Below are positions 35,701 to 45,112 of a stretch of 64,000 nt of DNA, piece by piece. The notes under the pieces are model-generated. The model was given only the letters and a program-made list of their open reading frames with translations. It did no database searches and was not told where the DNA came from. Both the position numbers and the translations under genes were made by a program. The DNA is from Candidatus Blautia intestinavium (GTDB lineage Bacteria; Bacillota; Clostridia; Lachnospirales; Lachnospiraceae): assembly GCA_019113745.1 (NCBI GenBank), contig DXGV01000026.1:1-64000 (forward strand), read 5' to 3'. Numbering within the stretch: position 1 is the stretch's first letter; each line of letters begins with the position of its first letter.

Positions 35701-35815
35701 CAGTTGATTGTCGGCGTCCCCACTTCGATCAGATTCCCGTCTGGGTCGTAAAATCTCACAACTTTCGGGATTTTTCTATATCTTTTACAACAATCAAAAC
35801 GTTCTCCAGCCTCAT
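35700..35815 (-). pseudogene. VOC-family pseudogene with a large internal deletion
   Basis: The ends match the VOC gene at 34361-34753: it starts MRLENVLIVVKDIEKSRK and finishes RFYDPDGNLIEVGTPTIN, but about 270 bp between them are gone and the join is out of frame. The same Rpn sequence follows both VOC copies, so the two form a duplicated cassette. Confidence 0.85.
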
Positions 35816-35861
35816 TACAGATGTTTCTCTAATTTTTCTTCTTCCCAGCTTTACCCGCTTT

Positions 35862-36494
35862 TCAGATGTCGGTTCTCGAATAAAATTTATCCAGTAACCG
35901 ACCCAGATCCCGGGGATTTTCTTCGTTTACTACATGTCCGGTATTTTGTATGATCTTTAACTTTGCATTTTTCATGTTCCGGGAAAAGTACAGGGCTGAT
36001 TTCATGTTGGCGCCGTCCTTTTTCCCGCAGATAATCAACGCAGGACATTTTATATTCTTGACTTTTTCACTGAAATCCAGATTTTTCATAGTATTTCCCA
36101 GTAGAAAGGTATCTCTTTTATTGAACGCCATATTCTGAAAAACAGATTCCGGAAGAAATCTGAAAATGATATTTTGGATACAGAACATTACCTTCGGCAC
36201 TTTACAGGGAGCGCCGATCAAAACAAGTGTTTTTACTTTTTCCGGGAAATCCAGAGCATAGTTCAGCGCTAGAATACCGCCCAGCGAAAGTCCGCATAAA
36301 TGAATCCTGCCGTCAATCCTGCCGCAGTACTCTATAAATGCAGCATATAAATTTTCATAAGTAGCTTCTTTTCCTTTAAGAATTGAAGACAAATCCGGAC
36401 ACAGAATATCTCCGCTGTTTTTCATATAGGAAAGGGTGGCTTTCCAGCTTTCCGCCTTATGCCCCGAACCATGGATAAATATTTTTTTCATCAT
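35862..36494 (-). CDS. alpha/beta hydrolase
   Basis: A 210-residue hydrolase of the alpha/beta fold. The oxyanion segment is FIHGSGHKAESW, the nucleophile elbow is GLSLGG (Ser near residue 99), then CGKKDGANM holds the likely acid and NTGHVVNEENP the catalytic His. The substrate is unknown; it resembles small esterases or MhpC-like enzymes. TCAGGAGATTAT precedes ATG ATG, so either start is possible. Base composition is noticeably more AT-rich than in the core genes. Confidence 0.82.
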   Translation of the reverse strand: MMKKIFIHGSGHKAESWKATLSYMKNSGDILCPDLSSILKGKEATYENLYAAFIEYCGRIDGRIHLCGLSLGGILALNYALDFPEKVKTLVLIGAPCKVPKVMFCIQNIIFRFLPESVFQNMAFNKRDTFLLGNTMKNLDFSEKVKNIKCPALIICGKKDGANMKSALYFSRNMKNAKLKIIQNTGHVVNEENPRDLGRLLDKFYSRTDI

Positions 36495-36593
36495 ATAATC
36501 TCCTGACAGAATTTCTGTTCACACTTTACATTATACTTTCTTTGCATACATTCGTCCACCATTATCCACGGGGTTTTCTCCTTCAGAAACTTT

Positions 36594-36707
36594 TTAATTT
36601 CTGGCGTCTTTTCTCCTATCATGTATATTTCGTCTGAATCCCAGATACGTCATTCCAAAATACAGCAGGTACACCCCTGCAAAGAGCAAAAAAAGAAATC
36701 GCCGCAT
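36594..36707 (-). CDS. possible 37-residue single-span membrane peptide
   Basis: In the otherwise empty 36495-36750 gap a 37-codon frame reads MRRFLFLLFAGVYLLYFGMT followed by a basic tail (FRRNIHDRRKDARN). One hydrophobic helix flanked by Arg, with CAGGAGAAATC 9-15 nt upstream, makes a small membrane protein plausible. There is no family I recognise and chance is not excluded. Confidence 0.35.
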   Translation of the reverse strand: MRRFLFLLFAGVYLLYFGMTYLGFRRNIHDRRKDARN

Positions 36708-36750
36708 AGAACCAGATTTCTCCTGTAACTCTTTATAAAGATGGCAGCCG

Positions 36751-37581
36751 CTACTTTAAAAATTTCATTACTTCTTCCATAGAACTTTTTCCTAGTGTGA
36801 ACTGCTCAAATGCAATATATCTTTTTTCTGCAACAGTATGTTCTTTTTTACAGCACCTTTTTACTATTTCAGCCTCATTATCTAACGGTTTATCCACATT
36901 TGATCTTGTACGATAAGCCTCGTAATATCTTATCCCAAATCTTCTTTGGGATTCTGCATTGATGTGAATACCGTCTGGATTGGGGTACAGTTTTTCTCCG
37001 GTTACAAAATAACAATTACTATTATTTTCCGCATACCTGAGTAATTCCTGATTAATCAGGCTGTGCTCCACGCAGCTTCTCCCGAAACCGGAATTTCCCA
37101 GATAATCTCCCAGACCGCCAACAATAAACGGAATTTCCGGAACATCCAATTCTTTTCTGAATGAGCTGACCAAGGAATCAAGTTTCTGATAATAAGTTTT
37201 ATATCTCTCACCGTAGCCGTCGCTTTCCCCCTGATGCCATAAGATCGCGATCAATTCACTGGTTTCCATAGCAAACTTTGCTTCGCTGACCGCATGGCGA
37301 AAAAGACTTCCTTCCATGTTCCACTCATCAATGGAACTGCCTCCTTCCGCACAAGGAATCAGTCCGATCTGCTCGTTTTTGTTTATATTGCTCCATGCCT
37401 GCGCAAACGACGCCGCCGGTCCGACACCGGCAACCGACCGGTCAAAATGGATAGGCTCTGTCATCATCTGCCATCTCCCGTTTCTGAGCATAAAAATATT
37501 TTCATTATAAATCGGCGCGACCTCATGCAAAAATCCGCGCCCTGCCATATTTGATTGACCTATAAGCAACACTGATTTCAT
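36751..37581 (-). CDS. SASA/DUF303-type acetylesterase
   Basis: A 276-residue SGNH-fold esterase, like sialate or xylan O-acetylesterases. The nucleophile Ser is in LLIGQSNMAGRG, oxyanion residues are in GGSSIDEWN and WHQGESDGYG, and the Asp/His pair is in NPDGIHINAES. There is no signal peptide, so it is cytoplasmic. A C-terminal extension of about 55 residues after the SGNH domain is unlike the rest. No sugar-uptake genes sit beside it. Confidence 0.82.
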   Translation of the reverse strand: MKSVLLIGQSNMAGRGFLHEVAPIYNENIFMLRNGRWQMMTEPIHFDRSVAGVGPAASFAQAWSNINKNEQIGLIPCAEGGSSIDEWNMEGSLFRHAVSEAKFAMETSELIAILWHQGESDGYGERYKTYYQKLDSLVSSFRKELDVPEIPFIVGGLGDYLGNSGFGRSCVEHSLINQELLRYAENNSNCYFVTGEKLYPNPDGIHINAESQRRFGIRYYEAYRTRSNVDKPLDNEAEIVKRCCKKEHTVAEKRYIAFEQFTLGKSSMEEVMKFLK

Positions 37582-37643
37582 TTTTAATTTCCTTTCTCTC
37601 TGGCATCAACATACAAAATAACTTCCATGATAATTTTATGATC

Positions 37644-38063
37644 TTAAAACCATTTTGCCTTCTCATCCCTGAACTCTGGCACAGCGCCGTTTTCATACGG
37701 ATCATAATTGCGGCAGTTGCATCCGAACTCTTTCAGAGATTTTATGCGGTTCTTCGGCGTCCATTCGATCAGGGAAATTCCATCGAATTCTTCTATTTCC
37801 CCTGTATTCATTTTATTTCTGAAATACCATTCCACAACCGTCTGGTTTTCTTTGTGAAAAAACTGCTTTATATCCCATTCGAGAACCTTTCCCCGCGTAT
37901 TCCACTCGTCAAACCAGTGCTTTACGGTTCTCCGGTCCGTATACTTTGGCCCCCAGCTTTCCGTATACTCCACGTCTTCTGTAAAAATGTCATCAATGCC
38001 TAAATCCTGCTGGCATAGCCACATCTCAAACCATAAATGGATAATCTTTTCTCTTTCTGTCAT
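37644..38063 (-). CDS. SnoaL-like (NTF2-fold) protein
   Basis: A 139-residue single-domain protein with the SnoaL pattern: LWFEMWLCQQDLGIDDIFTE at the start, then YTESWGPKYTDRRTVKHWF and a beta sheet (TVVEWYFRNKM, EFDGISLIEW). Members act as isomerases, cyclases or binding proteins; the substrate here is unknown. It has GAGGTGAGACTGT before the ATG and follows the flavodoxin gene by 11 bp. Confidence 0.78.
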   Translation of the reverse strand: MTEREKIIHLWFEMWLCQQDLGIDDIFTEDVEYTESWGPKYTDRRTVKHWFDEWNTRGKVLEWDIKQFFHKENQTVVEWYFRNKMNTGEIEEFDGISLIEWTPKNRIKSLKEFGCNCRNYDPYENGAVPEFRDEKAKWF

Positions 38064-38074
38064 ACAGTCTCACC

Positions 38075-38614
38075 TCAAAAATCCAGATTTCGCTGAAAGG
38101 CTTCTACAATCGGAGCTAAAGAAGCATAATCAACAAAATCCACTTTTGAATTAAAAGTTTCTATCATAGCGTTCACCTCGGCAGTTTTCTTATCTTCCGG
38201 AAGCCCTTTTGCTTTGTGATATAAAAGCGTCATCATCGTCTTATGCCTGAAGCTCAGTTTTTGATAATCGATACCGCCTCTCAGATGAAAAATATCCGCA
38301 GACTTCATTATGTTCTCGGGCACCTGCTTCGCCATGGCTTTTCTGATATTATTTATATTTTCTTTGTCGTGCACATCCGCCAGGCCTACAGTCACGATCA
38401 TCAATTTTACGCCATTTGGTAATATTTTGATTATTTTTCTTAATCCCTTTATCCCGCCTGCATATAACGCGCCAAAATACACGATTTGTCCGTATTGAGC
38501 CAGATCATTTACAGACTCATATGTTACTGCTGGAAAATGAACGATTTCAGAAAATCTTTTCGCATATCTCTCTGTTGTACCATACTGGCTTCCATATATA
38601 ATTAAAGAATTCAT
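38075..38614 (-). CDS. flavodoxin-domain protein
   Basis: A 179-residue protein with an FMN phosphate loop YGSQYGTTERYAKR at the very start, then YGQIVYFGALYAGGIKGLRK, as in HemG-like and other single-domain flavodoxins. The C-terminal half is helical and is not part of a simple flavodoxin. It could be an electron-transfer or quinone-reductase-like protein; no partner is evident except the SnoaL-like gene behind it. Confidence 0.82.
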   Translation of the reverse strand: MNSLIIYGSQYGTTERYAKRFSEIVHFPAVTYESVNDLAQYGQIVYFGALYAGGIKGLRKIIKILPNGVKLMIVTVGLADVHDKENINNIRKAMAKQVPENIMKSADIFHLRGGIDYQKLSFRHKTMMTLLYHKAKGLPEDKKTAEVNAMIETFNSKVDFVDYASLAPIVEAFQRNLDF

Positions 38615-38816
38615 ATGCCGCTAATCTCTCCAATTCTTCTTAATTCCGTAATAAACGAAAGGCTACATTATCAGTTCAGAACAAAAATACTGTTCCTGAA
38701 ATTTCCTCCATCGCAAAAGAAAATAAATTCCATGCCTTGTTATTCACCTTACATATTTTTTATATCTCAATTATATCAAACAATTACATTCTCCTCTACA
38801 GTTCTCTTCCGAAAAA

Positions 38817-38844
38817 TGTCCCAGGCAGCACCCCGCCTGGGACA
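38817..38844 (-). terminator. terminator after the acetyltransferase gene
   Basis: TGTCCCAGGC pairs perfectly with GCCTGGGACA and is followed on the minus strand by T5. The 38615-38858 gap holds nothing else I can support. Confidence 0.85.
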
Positions 38845-38858
38845 TTCAAAAAACGGAA

Positions 38859-39491
38859 TTATTTCATTAATTTCTTCAAATTCCCGTTCTTTATAAACTC
38901 AAGATTCTGTCTGATTTTTTCAATCGGCCAGTTCCACCATTTCAATTTCAAAAGATCAGAAATAGTATCCTCATCAAAGCGCCTGCGTATCTGCTTTGCC
39001 GGTACACCGCCAACAATTGTGTAAGGCGGTACATCTTTCGTAACAACAGCGCGGGTGCCAATGACAGCGCCGTCTCCAACAGTAACTCCAGCCAAAATAA
39101 CTGCTTCATACCCGATCCAGACATCATTGCCAATAACAATATCTCCTTTATTGTCCCAGGCTGACGTTATATCCCTGACATCCAGCTCCCACTCTTCAAA
39201 AAAGATCGGAAATGGATAAGTAGATATAGATTCCAAAGTGTGATTAGCGCTGTTGAACAGGAACTTTGCACCGCAAGCAATAGAGCAGAATTTGCCGATA
39301 AACAGCTTATCATGATTGATCGGATAATGATAAAGCACGTTGTTTATCTGAAATTCTCTGGGATCATTTTCAAAATCATTATAGATTGTATAATCGCCTA
39401 TACAAATGCTGGAATCTGTCACAACATTCTTTAAATAGACAGTTTCTGTATCTCTTGAACGGGGATATATTTTCTTTTCCGATATAGCCAT
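38859..39491 (-). CDS. CatB/Xat-type O-acetyltransferase
   Basis: A 210-residue left-handed beta-helix acetyltransferase with hexapeptide repeats ([51 protein letters not shown]) and the catalytic His in [10 protein letters not shown]. The sequence fits the xenobiotic/streptogramin (Vat) and chloramphenicol (CatB) subgroup, but related enzymes acetylate sugars. Resistance should therefore not be assumed. AAGGAGGAATTTCAA precedes the ATG. Confidence 0.85.
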   Translation of the reverse strand: MAISEKKIYPRSRDTETVYLKNVVTDSSICIGDYTIYNDFENDPREFQINNVLYHYPINHDKLFIGKFCSIACGAKFLFNSANHTLESISTYPFPIFFEEWELDVRDITSAWDNKGDIVIGNDVWIGYEAVILAGVTVGDGAVIGTRAVVTKDVPPYTIVGGVPAKQIRRRFDEDTISDLLKLKWWNWPIEKIRQNLEFIKNGNLKKLMK

Positions 39492-39717
39492 TTGAAATTC
39501 CTCCTTGATTTTTTTCGTATTATGCGGCTATATCGGCCATTACAATGCAGCGCTTCACCTTCTGTCACCTCATTTACAAATGTTTTATTTTTGTTCGGTT
39601 CTATACCTCAGAAATTGTCTTTTTCTGCGCTACTTCTTTTTCAGCTTTTTCAATTCTCCCTTCTTCGAAATTGGATTTAAAAGCATAAAAGCTTGTCCTT
39701 TCGGACAATCAGTATCG
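39492..39717. other. gap between infA terminator and acetyltransferase
   Basis: No gene. One short minus frame (FEEGRIEKAEKEVAQKK) is reminiscent of Rpn-family C-termini but is too short to call. A second small hairpin TTGTCC/GGACAA lies at 39693-39708. This is where the accessory DNA meets the ribosomal operon. Confidence 0.4.
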
Positions 39718-39747
39718 AAAATCCCCGTCTCTACGGACGGGGATTTT
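39718..39747 (-). terminator. terminator directly after infA
   Basis: A 12-bp perfect stem (AAAATCCCCGTC with GACGGGGATTTT) whose last four paired bases are U on the transcript. It starts 2 bp after the infA stop and ends the S10-spc transcription unit. Confidence 0.85.
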
Positions 39748-39748
39748 C

Positions 39749-39967
39749 TTATTTATCTCTCCAGATTATTCTGCCCTTGGACAGATCATACGGAGAAAGT
39801 TCTATTGTCACTTTATCTCCCGGAAGGATGCGGATGAAGTTCATACGCAGCTTGCCGCTGATATGAGCCAGAACCACATGTTTGTTCTCCAGTTCCACTT
39901 TAAACATTGCGTTTGGAAGCTTCTCAAGAACAGTACCTTCCACTTCAATTACATCTGCTTTTGACAT
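39749..39967 (-). CDS. infA: translation initiation factor IF-1
   Basis: 72 residues with the OB-fold pattern [37 protein letters not shown], ending GRIIWRDK. It binds the A site of the 30S subunit during initiation. It follows map by 22 bp and is the last gene of the S10-spc unit; rpmJ, normally next, is 9.8 kb away. Confidence 0.98.
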   Translation of the reverse strand: MSKADVIEVEGTVLEKLPNAMFKVELENKHVVLAHISGKLRMNFIRILPGDKVTIELSPYDLSKGRIIWRDK

Positions 39968-39989
39968 TATTAACCTCCTGTGTCGTCTG

Positions 39990-40745
39990 TCATTTTGTAA
40001 GAGTCAGAATTTCCGGTTCGCCGTCTGTGATCAGAACGGTATTTTCATAATGAGCGGAAAGCGATCCGTCCATTGTCACAACTGTCCAGTCATCATCCTC
40101 CCAGGCCACGTCCGCGCGGCCCATATTGATCATCGGTTCAATCGCCAGAGTCATGCCCGGAAGCAGCTTGATTCCGCGTCTTTTCTGGGGAAAATTCGGT
40201 ATCTGGGGATCCTCGTGAAGGTGCGTGCCGATACCATGCCCTACCAGATCTCTTACGATACCATAGCGGTATTTCGCTGCATAAGCTCCGATTGCCTTGG
40301 AAATATCGTTCAGATGATATCCCGGTTTTGCATATTTGATTCCTTCAAAGAAACTCTGCTTCGTCACTTCCATTAACTGGCGGGCCTCCGGCGAGACTTC
40401 TCCTACCGCATAAGTACGGGCTGCATCGGAGTGATATCCCTTATAGATCAGTCCGGCGTCAATTTTTACCAGATCGCCTTCTTTTATGATCTTTTCCTTA
40501 GATGGAATCCCGTGTACCACCTCGTCATTGAGACTTATACAGAAAGATCCGGGAAATCCCTGATAATTCAGGAAATTCGGAGTACAGCCCAGAGAACGGA
40601 TCATTTCTTCTCCAATACGGTCCAGTTCCTTAGTGCTGATTCCTGGTTTAATATGAGCTGCCAGTCCGTCATGGACTTTTTCCAGAAGATGGCCGGCCTC
40701 TCTCATAAGTTCTATTTCATGTTCTGACTTAATTGAAACTGACAT
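39990..40745 (-). CDS. map: methionine aminopeptidase, type Ia
   Basis: 251 residues; removes the initiator methionine. The five metal ligands are in [19 protein letters not shown] (two Asp), [12 protein letters not shown] (His), AIEPMINMG (Glu) and YENTVLIT (Glu). Co-transcribed with adk, 5 bp upstream, as in most Firmicutes. Confidence 0.97.
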   Translation of the reverse strand: MSVSIKSEHEIELMREAGHLLEKVHDGLAAHIKPGISTKELDRIGEEMIRSLGCTPNFLNYQGFPGSFCISLNDEVVHGIPSKEKIIKEGDLVKIDAGLIYKGYHSDAARTYAVGEVSPEARQLMEVTKQSFFEGIKYAKPGYHLNDISKAIGAYAAKYRYGIVRDLVGHGIGTHLHEDPQIPNFPQKRRGIKLLPGMTLAIEPMINMGRADVAWEDDDWTVVTMDGSLSAHYENTVLITDGEPEILTLTK

Positions 40746-40750
40746 TTATA

Positions 40751-41395
40751 TCATTCTCCTAAAACTCCCACGATCTCCTGGAATACTTCCTCAAGAGAAC
40801 GGGTTCCGTCTACTGTTTTTAATACGCCTTCTTTAGTATAATAGTCGATCAGCGGCTGTGTCTGCTCATGGTAAACTTTCAGACGTTTGGAAACAGTCTC
40901 CGGTTTATCATCGTCACGCAGCACAAGAGCCTCTCCGCAGGTATCACAGATTCCCTCTTTCTTCGGAGCCGCATAAACGATATGGTAGGTTGCGCCGCAC
41001 TTCAGGCAGGCTCTTCTTCCGGACATACGGTTGACGATATTCTCATCCGGTACATCCACATCAATAGCATAGTCAATTTTACTTCCCAGCTTGTTCAGCG
41101 CATCTGTGAGGCATTCAGCCTGGGGGATCGTCCTTGGAAATCCGTCCAGAACATATCCGTTTTTCGCGTCGTCCTGCTGGATTCTGTCCACTACCAGATC
41201 ACAGGTCAGTTCATCAGGCACAAGAAGGCCCAGATCCATATAAGTTTTTGCCTTTTTGCCAAGCTCTGTTCCATTTTTGATGTTCGCACGGAAAATATCG
41301 CCTGTAGAAATATGCGGAATACCATATTTCTCGGCAATTTTCTTTGCCTGTGTTCCTTTTCCTGCGCCTGGCGCGCCCAACATGATAATTCTCAT
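40751..41395 (-). CDS. adk: adenylate kinase
   Basis: 214 residues. The P-loop is [13 protein letters not shown]. The lid carries a structural zinc site with four cysteines (CLKCGATYH and CDTCGEAL), the Gram-positive form. The ATG at 41395 is preferred to one 6 nt earlier because GGAGGGT would then sit at the proper distance. Confidence 0.97.
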   Translation of the reverse strand: MRIIMLGAPGAGKGTQAKKIAEKYGIPHISTGDIFRANIKNGTELGKKAKTYMDLGLLVPDELTCDLVVDRIQQDDAKNGYVLDGFPRTIPQAECLTDALNKLGSKIDYAIDVDVPDENIVNRMSGRRACLKCGATYHIVYAAPKKEGICDTCGEALVLRDDDKPETVSKRLKVYHEQTQPLIDYYTKEGVLKTVDGTRSLEEVFQEIVGVLGE

Positions 41396-41468
41396 AAACA
41401 TACCCTCCTTTTTTGTAAAACATATAGCAAATCAAGGCTGCGGCATCTAAATACCGCAACCTTCATTT

Positions 41469-42785
41469 CTAATTGTTCAGGAAGCCTTTATAATTGCGGA
41501 CAAGCATCTGTGACTCAATCTGCTTCACAGTTTCCAGAACGACGCCTACTACGATGATGATAGAGGTTCCGCCGAAGGAAACATTCGCTCCGAAGACGCC
41601 GTTAAAGAAGAACGGGATCACGGCCACAATAATCAGACCTACTGCACCTATAAATATAATATAACTCAGCATTTTCGTCAAATAATCTGATGTAGGTTTT
41701 CCCGGACGTATTCCCGGAATAAAACCGCCCTGCTTTTTGATATTATCTGCTACTTCCAGAGGATTAAAGGTAATGGAAGTATAGAAATATGCAAAGAATA
41801 CGCAGAGAACCACATATACAATAAGCCCCCAGCTATATTTGATCTGGGAAGGATTACACCAGTTACTTGAAGATAAGCCCTTGAGAATCTCACTTCCGAT
41901 TCCTGTTCCATTAGCTTTTCCGGCAAACTGAGCGATCAGTCCCGGGAAAGACATGATAGATGATGCAAAGATGATGGGAATAACGCCGGCTGTATTTACT
42001 TTCAGCGGAATATTGTTCGTCTGTCCGCCCATAAGTTTTCTTCCAACCATTTTCTTGGAGTACTGAACCGGGATCCTTCTCTCAGCGCCATTAAGAATCA
42101 GAACGAAAACAACTACAACAAGAATAACGGCGATGATGATCACACCCGCCAGCATACCTTTTGCAATCGTTTTTCCTTTAATAAAGTTCTCATAAAGAAG
42201 TCCCATATCGCTGGGAATTCTGGAAATAATGTTTACCGCCAGAACAATAGAAATTCCGTTTCCTATGCCTTTCTCGGTAATCCGTTCGCCAATCCACATC
42301 AGCATCGCTGATCCGGCTGTTAAAGAAACAACAACAACGATTCCCTTCAGAACGTTCATATCCTCGACAATATTTCCCCTGCTAAATACAATCGTCATTG
42401 CTACTGACTCAAAAAGTGCAAGTCCAATAGTCACATAACGGGTAATTGCCGTAAGTTTTTTTCGTCCTTCCTCACCGTCTCTGTGCATTTCCTCCAGAGC
42501 CGGAATCGCAATGGTCAGAAGCTGAATGATAATGGACGATGTAATATAAGGCGTAATATTAAGAGCAAATACAGACATACTCTCAAAAGAGCCGCCGGTA
42601 AATGCGTCAAAAAAGTTGAACGCATCACCGGTATTGCTCTGGAACCACTGCCGGAATACATCACTGTCCACACCGGGAACAGGAAGCTGTGATCCAATAC
42701 GGATAACGAGGATCATCCATACTACATAAAGCAGCTTACGCCTCATTTCTTTTACTCTGAAAACATTTTTGAGAGTCTCGAACAT
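41469..42785 (-). CDS. secY: protein translocase subunit SecY
   Basis: 438 residues, ten membrane helices, the protein-conducting pore. Typical blocks include PGVDSDVFRQW in the first external loop, YITSSIIIQLLTIAIPALE, the GERITEKGIGNGIS loop and the C-terminal ESQMLVRNYKGFL. The stop of rplO and the start of secY share one base (42785). Confidence 0.98.
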   Translation of the reverse strand: MFETLKNVFRVKEMRRKLLYVVWMILVIRIGSQLPVPGVDSDVFRQWFQSNTGDAFNFFDAFTGGSFESMSVFALNITPYITSSIIIQLLTIAIPALEEMHRDGEEGRKKLTAITRYVTIGLALFESVAMTIVFSRGNIVEDMNVLKGIVVVVSLTAGSAMLMWIGERITEKGIGNGISIVLAVNIISRIPSDMGLLYENFIKGKTIAKGMLAGVIIIAVILVVVVFVLILNGAERRIPVQYSKKMVGRKLMGGQTNNIPLKVNTAGVIPIIFASSIMSFPGLIAQFAGKANGTGIGSEILKGLSSSNWCNPSQIKYSWGLIVYVVLCVFFAYFYTSITFNPLEVADNIKKQGGFIPGIRPGKPTSDYLTKMLSYIIFIGAVGLIIVAVIPFFFNGVFGANVSFGGTSIIIVVGVVLETVKQIESQMLVRNYKGFLNN

Positions 42786-43225
42786 TAGATCACCTCTACT
42801 GTACCACCTGCTGCTTCAATTTTTGCTTTTGCTGTTTCGCTGACAGCGTTTACTTTTACATTCAGTTTCTTAGTAAGCTCACCGTTTCCAAGAATCTTCA
42901 CGCCGTCGCCTGCTTTGGAAATTGCGCGGCTTTCCAGTAAAGTATCAACGGTAACTTCTGCTCCGTCCTCAAAACGGTTCAGTACGTCCACATTGATCGC
43001 AATAATTTCTTTAGAATTTCTGTTCGTAAAACCTCTCTTGGGAAGACGTCTGTATAAAGGCATCTGACCGCCTTCAAATCCCGGTTTCTTATGTCCGGAA
43101 CGTGCTAACTGGCCTTTGTGACCTTTACCTGCGGTCTTGCCGTTTCCTGAACCATGACCGCGGCCTCTTCTGAAGTTATTGCTGTGCTTGGAGCCTTCTG
43201 CTGGTCTTAAATTTGCTAACTCCAT
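42785..43225 (-). CDS. rplO: 50S ribosomal protein L15
   Basis: 146 residues: [20 protein letters not shown], the basic [20 protein letters not shown] loop, and a compact C-terminal domain. The ATG at 43225 has GGAGGTGCCCAAC before it; an upstream GTG is part of the ribosome site itself. Confidence 0.97.
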   Translation of the reverse strand: MELANLRPAEGSKHSNNFRRGRGHGSGNGKTAGKGHKGQLARSGHKKPGFEGGQMPLYRRLPKRGFTNRNSKEIIAINVDVLNRFEDGAEVTVDTLLESRAISKAGDGVKILGNGELTKKLNVKVNAVSETAKAKIEAAGGTVEVI

Positions 43226-43267
43226 GTTGGGCACCTCCTTTTATTTCTTCAAATCTGTTTCCTGTGA

Positions 43268-43447
43268 TTACTCTTCAACCTTTACCAGATGCTGAACCTG
43301 TTTGATCATTCCTCTGGTAGCAGCATTATCCGGCATTTCAACTGTTTTATGCATTTTGGTAAGTCCCATAGCCTCTACAGTCTTTTTATGTTTCGGAACT
43401 GCGCCGATGGGAGACTTCACTAAAGTAACTTTGATTGTGTCTGCCAT
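43268..43447 (-). CDS. rpmD: 50S ribosomal protein L30
   Basis: 59 residues: MADTIKVTLVKSPIGAVPKH, then EAMGLTKMHKTVEMPDN. The start at 43447 follows GGAGGAAAAAAC and lies 13 bp after the rpsE stop. Confidence 0.96.
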   Translation of the reverse strand: MADTIKVTLVKSPIGAVPKHKKTVEAMGLTKMHKTVEMPDNAATRGMIKQVQHLVKVEE

Positions 43448-43460
43448 TGTTTTTTCCTCC

Positions 43461-43970
43461 TTATGCCAGAATCTCATCCACAGATTTTCCGCGGAGTTTT
43501 GCAACTTCCTCCGGAGTCTTTAACTGGCTTAATCCCTGAATAGTAGCCAGGACGACATTCTGTTTGTTTCTGGAGCCCATACATTTTGTACGGATGTTCT
43601 TGATACCTGCAAGCTCGATAACGGCACGGGCCGGACCGCCGGCGATTACACCGGTACCTTCCGGAGCACGTTTCAGAAGCATCTCAGCGCTTCCGAATTT
43701 ACCGATAAAATCATGTGTGATAGAACCATTTTCGTCTCTTGCCACTGTTACCAGTTTTTTCATAGCGTCTTCTTTTCCTTTGCGGATCGCTTCCGGAATT
43801 TCAGCCGCCTTTCCTAAACCTGCACCAACATGTCCGTTGCCGTCGCCTACAACAACCAAAGCTGTAAAACGGAAGTTACGGCCACCTTTAACGACCTTGG
43901 TAACACGTTTGATTGACACTACTTTATCTTCTAATTCTAACTGACTAGCATCAATAAGAGTATGTTTCAT
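43461..43970 (-). CDS. rpsE: 30S ribosomal protein S5
   Basis: 169 residues with the S5 RNA-binding motif [20 protein letters not shown] and the C-terminal domain [19 protein letters not shown], where spectinomycin-resistance changes occur in other bacteria. 18 bp from rplR. Confidence 0.98.
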   Translation of the reverse strand: MKHTLIDASQLELEDKVVSIKRVTKVVKGGRNFRFTALVVVGDGNGHVGAGLGKAAEIPEAIRKGKEDAMKKLVTVARDENGSITHDFIGKFGSAEMLLKRAPEGTGVIAGGPARAVIELAGIKNIRTKCMGSRNKQNVVLATIQGLSQLKTPEEVAKLRGKSVDEILA

Positions 43971-43988
43971 GTGTCTTTTTCCTCCCTC

Positions 43989-44357
43989 TTAGAATTTCAG
44001 TCCAGCTTCTCTTGCTGCGTCTGCCAGTGCTTTTACCTTACCATGGTAAATGTAGCCCCCTCTGTCGAAGACTACGCTCTCAATACCTGCTTCAACTGCT
44101 TTCTTTCCGATTACAGTTCCGAGATATGCGGCTGCCTTTACATCGTCTGTATGCTCCAGCTCTGCCTTTACATCTTTCTGAAGAGTAGAAGCTGATACTA
44201 AGGTTTTTCCTACGCTGTCATCAATGATCTGCGCATACATATGCTTGTTGGAACGGAATACAGCCAGTCTTGGAGTAGTAGCTGTTCCGCTGAGATGATG
44301 ACGGATTCTTCTATGTTTCTTTTCACGAATTTCCGCTCTGGATGCTTTCTTAATCAT
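43989..44357 (-). CDS. rplR: 50S ribosomal protein L18
   Basis: 122 residues: basic start [20 protein letters not shown], then [20 protein letters not shown] and [20 protein letters not shown], the 5S rRNA binding fold. Confidence 0.98.
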   Translation of the reverse strand: MIKKASRAEIREKKHRRIRHHLSGTATTPRLAVFRSNKHMYAQIIDDSVGKTLVSASTLQKDVKAELEHTDDVKAAAYLGTVIGKKAVEAGIESVVFDRGGYIYHGKVKALADAAREAGLKF

Positions 44358-44374
44358 GTTCTCACTCTCCTTAT

Positions 44375-44914
44375 TTATTTCTTACCGGTCTTGCCGACTT
44401 TACGTCTGATGACTTCATCAACATATTTGATACCTTTGCCCTTATATGGCTCCGGTCTTCTCTTGTCTCTGATCTCAGCGGCATACTGGCCGACTTTTTC
44501 TTTACTGATACCGGAAACAATGATCTTGTTTCCATCGACTTTGGATTCCAGACCTTCCGGATCCTCCATCTCTACGGGGTGAGAATATCCCAGAGAAAGC
44601 ACGAGCTTTTTGCCCTGTTTCTGAGCTCTATAACCTACACCGTTTACTTCCAGCTCTTTAGTGTAGCCTTCGCTGACACCAACCACCATATTGTGGATAA
44701 GGCTTCTTGTTAAACCGTGCAAAGATTTCATTTTCTTCAGGTCATTTGGTCTTGAAACAACCACATGGCCGTCTTCTACTTTAATTTCCATTTCTGTAGG
44801 AAGCGCTCTTTCAAGTGTTCCCTTCGGACCTTTTACAGTTACCACATTTCCTGCAGCTACATTTACTTCAACGCCTGCTGGAATGGCTACCGGAAGTCTT
44901 CCGATTCGTGACAT
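44375..44914 (-). CDS. rplF: 50S ribosomal protein L6
   Basis: 179 residues with two related beta-alpha domains and the C-terminal [19 protein letters not shown] signature. Near 23S helix 97. It is preceded in the transcript by a 198-bp gap that carries one of the two 114-nt structured repeats. Confidence 0.98.
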   Translation of the reverse strand: MSRIGRLPVAIPAGVEVNVAAGNVVTVKGPKGTLERALPTEMEIKVEDGHVVVSRPNDLKKMKSLHGLTRSLIHNMVVGVSEGYTKELEVNGVGYRAQKQGKKLVLSLGYSHPVEMEDPEGLESKVDGNKIIVSGISKEKVGQYAAEIRDKRRPEPYKGKGIKYVDEVIRRKVGKTGKK

Positions 44915-44990
44915 AATATTGTCCTCCTTACTTAGATTGTCGGAGAAAGCGTAACGCCTTCTCTGTTTTCAGTTTATTTATATATATTAC

Positions 44991-45104
44991 AAGGAAGTTC
45001 CGTTCACTAAATTCAGCCTTCGCTTACGCCCGGCTTCATTAAGTTCCTCGGAACGATCTTCGTACTAAATTCATGCTGCGCCTGACGGCTTGCATTCATT
45101 AAGT
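44991..45104. repeat. 114-nt structured element, copy A (rpsH-rplF gap)
   Basis: Aligns without gaps to 50481-50594, 91 of 114 positions equal by hand count. Each copy has two hairpins that begin ACTAAATTC and end with ATTAAGT. In copy A the stems are AGCC/GGCT and ATGC/GCAT with an outer GTTCCG/CGGAAC; in copy B the same positions are GTCC/GGAC, GTGC/GCAC and GTTCGA/TCGAAC. The pairing is thus kept while the bases change. It begins 8 bp after the rpsH stop. A smaller palindrome GAGAAAGCG/CGCCTTCTC follows at 44944-44964. Confidence 0.85.
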
Positions 45105-45112
45105 ATTCTGGA

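Noticed and set aside
38859-39491. antibiotic-resistance acetyltransferase
   Set aside because: The fold fits CatB/Vat relatives, but the same family acetylates sugars and there is no resistance context; only the general activity is claimed.
39492-39748. KOW-domain gene expected beside infA in related genomes
   Set aside because: No frame with a KOW pattern is present; the gap holds only hairpins and a possible Rpn scrap.
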